In this document: positions 58,758 to 64,000 of the stretch, in pieces | Position numbering within the stretch: position 1 is the stretch's first letter | Layout of the letters: every line of letters begins with the position of its first letter | Source of the DNA: Linyphia triangularis | Taxonomy: Eukaryota > Arthropoda > Arachnida > Araneae > Linyphiidae | Assembly: GCA_963978545.1 (NCBI GenBank) | Contig: OZ021722.1 | Span: 13,231,801 to 13,295,800, forward strand | Length of the DNA: 64,000 nt | Direction: 5' to 3' | Position numbers and translations under genes: made by a program | Notes under the pieces: generated by a model | The model's input: only the letters and a program-made list of their open reading frames with translations | Database searches by the model: none | Told to the model about the DNA's origin: nothing

Positions 58758-58941
58758 GCCGACCAAAACAGTATAATGGTTAGCGTGCTAGCTTCTAGAC
58801 CGCGAGGTTGCGGGTTCGAGTCCCGTGTTGGGCATGGGTGTTTGTAAATGTATGTTGGCTTGTCTAATGACGAATGTTTCGGCGCATTATAGCCCTCGTG
58901 TTGCTGACGGAGCCAGATAATCTGAATACAACCAACCAACA
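58758..58941 (+). mobile_element. SINE-A copy 13
   Basis: Full-length with GTCGAAACTTG on both sides (58747-58757, 58942-58952). A box and B box (GGTTCGAGTCCCG) are both visible. Confidence 0.95.
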
Positions 58942-60082
58942 GTCGAAACTTGTTTGAACGTATAAACTTGATGAACGAACTTTGAATACAAAAACTAAAT
59001 TTAAACGATTAGATAAACGAGCATCTATTCTTTACCTCGAAAAGCATCAGAGGGATAGCACAAGCCTTGGGAAAATAGGCCCCCCTGGATACCACAACCA
59101 ACTTCCGCTTTTGCCATGGTAACAACGTCAAAGCTTTTCATAACGAACCACCGAACATGTATAAAATCCTCCAACAACCGCCCCCCCCCCCCCATAATAT
59201 AAAAGAAGACGATGCTAAAATAGGAGAGGGGAGAAGAGAGAGGGGATCAGTAGATTTACTCAACCGAAAGAGCAGAGCAGTCAGCTATGTTTACATGCCG
59301 CAAATAACGATGCTCATCAATTTCGGGCCCTTAAGCATGGGCCTTAAGGCCCCAACACGAAACGGCCCCTGACCAGCGCCCCGGCTACAAAAGCGAGGGG
59401 ATACGAAAATGGGCAGAGATTAAAGGAGGGGGGGGGGAGGGGTAAATAGGAAGGCTAGATCCCTTGAATTGGAGTGTAAAGGTTTTGGGGTGTTCTTGAT
59501 AAGAATGATGTATGCAAACTGCCGCTATGCGCCGAATTGCTGTCATCCTTAATACATGGGATTTTGAAAAGACTACCTCCCGCTTTCCCCGATGCTGCCT
59601 GCCATTTCCACTTACAGAAGTCTGCCCCTGCACGGCGGAGCGTTTGATAGTGGGGGGGCGACTACAAAGTGAGGGAATGGATATGTTGTAGGTCGTCGTC
59701 TTGAGAGGATTCACCTGGAACGCGTAGTTTATTCCGCGAAAGAAGGTATCTGAAGTTTTGAATTAGGCGTTGAACTGTCTCATTGGCGAAAAGCGCAAAG
59801 ATAGAATGCATGAGCTTAGTTATTAGCTTTTTTTTTTATTACATAGTTCGGGGCCTTTTGCTGATGCTTTAACTTTTCCAACTTATTACTTCTAAAACTT
59901 AAATATAATGAACATAAAATAGAGAATAAAAACTTCAGTAACGTGTGGTGAGCTTTTCAACAGAATCTAATTTTACGTTTGTAAACCTCTCCCCGATTTT
60001 TAAACATGAAAAAGAAATTCACACATAAGATCATGGTTAATTTATGAAAAACTTTGGTCGACTAAATTTCCCGAGATGAAGT

Positions 60083-60263
60083 GCCGACCAAACGGTATTG
60101 TGGTTAGCATGCTGGCTTCTAGACCGCGAGGTTGCGGGTTCGAGTCCCGTGTTAGGCATGGGTGTTTGTAAATGTATGTTGGCTTGTCTAATGACGAATG
60201 TTTCGGCGCATTATAGCCCTCGTGTTGTTGACGGCGCCAGATAATCTGAATACAACCAACCAA
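60083..60263 (+). mobile_element. SINE-A copy 14
   Basis: Full-length with CCCGAGATGAAGT on both sides (60070-60082, 60264-60276). The open frame found in several copies (QIIWRRQQHEGYN) is the SINE body read backwards and is not a gene. Confidence 0.96.
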
Positions 60264-60276
60264 CCCGAGATGAAGT

Positions 60277-60889
60277 TATTTAAAAAGTGTTTATTATTTG
60301 ATTCGTGCAAATTAGCGGTAAGAGTGTAATATATACCAAGCGTTTCGTAAAACACCAACCTACGGTAGGTTAGTTTACCTACCAGAGGATTACATACCTA
60401 AAAACTGTTAAAGGTTTCAGACTTACCGACCTCACGGCTCAGTGGCGGAATGCCTTTCATGCAAGAAGTCAATGGGATCGAGTCACGCTTGGTGCTCTGA
60501 AATCTTTGTTTACGCAGGTGGTTGTGACCGATAGTCTCGTGTCAATTGGCTGCCTGGTGGAAATTTTAATTGATTCTTACCATTTGAGACGCAAACATTC
60601 AGTTCCCCTTTAAAAGCCCCGAAGGAAAGCGTTCCCTCTTGAAACTCAGCCTGCTTTCTTTGCTTTAGATCTTACAGTAAAGATTCCTCTCGTGTCAGGT
60701 TAGGTATAAAAATATCTCACGCAGACGGCCAGGTACTCACAAGCACAGAGTTCTGGTTCGAATCACTTCACAAGAGAGTTATTGCAAGAATTTGCGACTA
60801 TTTCACAAGAAAAGACTGCTTTTTCAATTCTTTATATTAACTTCTATTTTGTGTGTTGATGGCGGTGGAATCTGCGGAGGCCTAATTAA
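60277..60889. other. Possible tRNA-like retroposon remnant
   Basis: 60430-60490 has CTCAGTGGCGGAATGC and GGGATCGAGTC words, loosely like A and B boxes, and 60750 has CTGGTTCGAATCAC. No tail or duplication is visible, so this may be chance. Confidence 0.25.
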
Positions 60890-61410
60890 CCCCACTTGTC
60901 GTCATCCAATCGATCTGAAACTTGGCACATAGATTCGATGTCGATAACAATACATTCTATCAAATTTTAGGGCTGAAACTATCACTAAAAGGCCTCTTCT
61001 ACGGCATACTAATAAACCAACTTGCCGTCATCAAACCGCGTTAAAATAGCATTTAACCGAACATTGAAGAAACTCTTTCCTGCTTCCAAAATTTGTTTAA
61101 TAAATAAATAATTAAATTGTTTTAATCCGAATGAATAAATGATGTTCGGAGTTCATAAATTCACATCCATTTTTAATAAAGAAATTTTGAAACATAGTTT
61201 GCCGCACATTTTGCTGATAGAAATGTTTTTGATATTTAAAATTAAATACCAACACCAAGCTTACGCTGTTTACTGAATCGGTGCTGTATTAATGAATATA
61301 AAAATTGGCAATGCGTATTAAAGGATTTATATAAAAAAAAAATTATGGGTTATATTATTATTGTCTATTCAGTAATAGGCAGGGTACGATTACTGAATAG
61401 TCCAAAGAAA
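60890..61410 (+). repeat. Dispersed repeat R2, copy 2
   Basis: Direct-orientation partner of 53160-53710. Divergence is moderate throughout, with no long identical block. Confidence 0.85.
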
Positions 61411-62164
61411 CCCGGGATTATCAGTTATAAAGGGCTGCCAATCTCCTTTTAAATTGGCTCTTTTTCATATGTTTTTAGACTTGCAAGTTAAATTTAGATG
61501 CTTGGTTATTTTTTTTTATGTACACAAAATTTGAATTCCAACCCTCAAGCACAAAAGTTTCCGTTATTCGTAAAATACAGTTTATCCTTTTACAACAAGT
61601 TAAGATTTTAAGTGAATCGTTGATTCCCGAGACATTGTGATGGGGGATACCAGATACGGTTTAAAGGAGGGCTTCCCTTATCTCGAAGTGTTGATTGCGT
61701 CCTGACTATAGAGCAATTATTGTTTTACAGAAACTGTGAAATAACTTAAGATATTCGATTTTGAAATAAGCCATATAAAGTGCAGAATTAATGTGCCACC
61801 TTAATGAAAACATATCGTGCCCTTGCTGTAAAAGTGACTCTCAAAAGTCTACGAAATACTACAGCATGATCTTGAAGCTAAAAGAACGGCTACATCATGA
61901 AATTGAAGCTGAAAGAATGACATAAGTCAGTTCCAACTTGAATTCCACTTGTTTACAATCTTGTGCTATTCAAGCTTCCAAGTACATGTAGTCTGTGATT
62001 CTGTAAACACTTTTACTCAAATAAAGAATTGTCCCTTTTTGTACCAAGGTTATAGTATATTTATTTTTTGTTTGTTCGACTGTTCTCTTCAGCATCCCCC
62101 CCCCCCATAAGACCCCCCCATAAGACTTAAAGATGCCTACTTTTTCCCGGAGTTTCTGTAGTTT

Positions 62165-62465
62165 TTACAGTTTTGCATCATCGATACAGATAAACAACCG
62201 GATAGACTGCTTAAAGCTGGGGAAAAGTAGCCATTGCTAGATCGGTTGGTGGATTAAAAATACGGATTGCCGATGATTGAAAAAAATAATAATAATCTTG
62301 GATTGAACACAGAGAAACAGTCAATAGTAAACTTTAATTAGTAATATTGTGCAAAAAAATATCTACTCTAGCACTTTACAAGATTTCCCGCTTTCCCACC
62401 CAGCCATGGAAGTGAACCGTGATTGGTTAATCGTCCATCCATCAACATCAACCCACCGGCGAGTT
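62165..62465 (-). repeat. Dispersed repeat R3, minus-strand copy
   Basis: Inverse of 44133-44420. A further short echo, GTCTATCCAGTTGTTTATC, stands in plus orientation at about 62491. Confidence 0.82.
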
Positions 62466-62644
62466 TTTTCCCTTGCATTACCATCGGAGCCGTCTATCCA
62501 GTTGTTTATCTATATCAACATTTTACAGATGTCCTTTGCAATCTACAGAATAAACCTACTCGAAATACCCTTTTTCCAATACTCTAGAAATTCACCAACA
62601 CTTTCGCTATTGCCGAGATTTACGCTCTTGTGGTAGTTGTTTTT

Positions 62645-62767
62645 GCTGAGTTTCAGTCTGATGTAATAGTCACTATTCAGCTGATGTAATAGTCACTATT
62701 CAGCTGATATAATAGTCACTATTCAGCTGATGTAATAGTCAATATTCAGTTGATATAATAGTCACAA
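62645..62767. repeat. 23-bp tandem repeat, five units
   Basis: CTGATGTAATAGTCACTATT followed by CAG recurs five times with small changes. Confidence 0.95.
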
Positions 62768-64000
62768 TGAAATTAGAGCAAGTGTAATGGGCGCGAATCT
62801 CGTTTTCATACAAACGTAAAGTAAGAGCACTGGTCATGGGTAAACCGGAAAAAATCAGCAAAAACTACGGAAAATTCGTAGAAGAAAAAAAAGTTGGCAT
62901 CTCACATAAGGCCAAGCCGGTGCACTCTTATAAAGGACAAGGCGTTTCAAAAACATAAGCACGCAGCATTGTTTCCTCGGCGGGGCCATCCAATATCGAC
63001 ACGCGTAACTAGACAATAAATGGACAACTTTGACAGCAATATATACCCTGGTGGGGGGGTTGCAATGCATCAGGAGACCCCGCCAAACACTGCTAAGTAT
63101 ATTTTGCTAGACGTGGATCGAATGCGATGCAGGAGAAAAAGGGGAAAAAATATAATAGGAGGATAAATAGATTGGATATGCTCTTCTCTCCTGAAAGGCA
63201 AGCACAATTTCAGCTATAGTCCGGAATTCGGTGGATTCTGAGTTGCATAACAACAAAAAAAAGAGTGAGTTTGCTTCGGGCAAATATTGGTTGACGCATA
63301 ATAGCTAAAAGTGATGGGGGTAGGGTCTTAAGTGGATTACCATTAATTGCCCGGATGGTTTGGTAAGGGAGGAGCGAATTGTCGGTTTGGATAATCTCCA
63401 GAACGTATCAGTGGGCATTTGAATGAGTAATAACAGAAGGCTCTGGAAGTATGAAATTGGGTATTATTTTGACATTCATGGACTAAAACTGTTTTAAGGG
63501 ATGTTGATGTTAGTTAGTCTGTTATTTTATTATTATTATTATTTTTTTTAAAGAATTTTTCATGGATGGGTTTTAAACTAATTAATGTATCACAAAACTT
63601 GAACGTTTTGGCCTCCAGATGTCTGTGGTACCAAGAGCAGCTAGTCTCTTAAAGGTTTAAAAACAATGATAGAAATCTTAGAACAGGATTTTGCATGATG
63701 CTTTTATTAAAATAAAATACATTATTTCCTTTTATGTCTGAATTCAGTGCTTGACATACATTGTAGTTTGGTCCAAAGACATCATTTAAAAAATATATAT
63801 ATATTATCAGTAGTAAGTAAAAGACAGTAAAAGAAAGAGGACCAAAAAAAAAAAAAAAATTAAACACAAGCTTATCTAAACTGTTCATTTCAGTTTTCAT
63901 ATTATGAATTTTTTTTTTCACCTATGAGACCTTACTCGTGTGATGTCACAAATTTGGAGTGTAGAAATGTTTTCATTGGCAGCAGTTTTTAACTGTTACT
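62768..64000. other. No gene seen
   Basis: No repeat match or plausible coding frame. The frames at 62855-63070 and 63649-63921 look like chance. Confidence 0.5.

Noticed and set aside
1000..60200. tRNA genes suggested by A- and B-box sequences
   Set aside because: Every clear box pair lies in a SINE with a non-tRNA body, tail and target duplications; no complete cloverleaf gene was found.
58110..60263. Recurrent ~65-residue frame with QIIWRRQQHEGYN
   Set aside because: It is the SINE-A sequence read on its opposite strand and occurs wherever a SINE is intact.

Overview
The window is AT-rich animal DNA with short spliceable exons, dense transposon debris and no operon-like gene packing. It contains one convincing protein-coding gene, an LMO-type LIM-only transcription cofactor (Beadex/LMO1-LMO3 class) on the minus strand. 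Its three coding exons lie between 36239 and 33640. The gene, the tRNA-derived SINEs, the Tc1/mariner relics and the Helitrons with internal minisatellites point to an arthropod. I favour an arachnid, probably a spider, because the SINE and Helitron end types look familiar from spider genomes. That is recollection, not a search result.

Layout. 1-9.7 kb: unrecognised sequence, one SINE, a 250-bp MITE with perfect ends, a 40-bp minisatellite, a dispersed repeat with a hairpin start, a 5'-truncated Helitron and a small MITE. 9.7-16.1 kb: a trinucleotide repeat, two TTAA-flanked MITEs, a solo LTR and a complete non-autonomous Helitron. 16.9-19.7 kb: stacked SINEs and a further TTAA MITE. 20.3-22.6 kb: a three-level nest (LINE inside Tc1 inside MITE). 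22.6-26 kb: mostly unrecognised. 26-29.7 kb: a dense SINE and MITE pile-up. 30.9-31.8 kb: a 0.9-kb foldback. 32.8-36.3 kb: the LMO gene, with a degenerate ~155-bp tandem repeat just past its stop codon, a MITE and an AAT microsatellite in intron 2, and an ~89-bp tandem repeat just upstream of the first coding exon seen. 37.6-40.6 kb: a second Helitron carrying a ~148-bp minisatellite array, then a solo LTR. 41.3-44.4 kb: a deleted SINE, a Tc1-like relic with a SINE in its terminal repeat, and a foldback. 44.4-64 kb: mostly unrecognised non-coding DNA with minisatellites, dispersed repeat pairs, one MITE and three SINEs.

At least fourteen copies of one tRNA-derived SINE (called SINE-A here) occur, most with visible 9-16 bp target-site duplications. 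Two further SINE-like families (B and C) share its CCAA-type tail, so one LINE machinery may move all three. The non-repetitive, somewhat GC-richer stretches around the LMO gene could hold regulatory DNA, but nothing in the sequence proves that. Nearly all other open reading frames are chance or repeat-derived.
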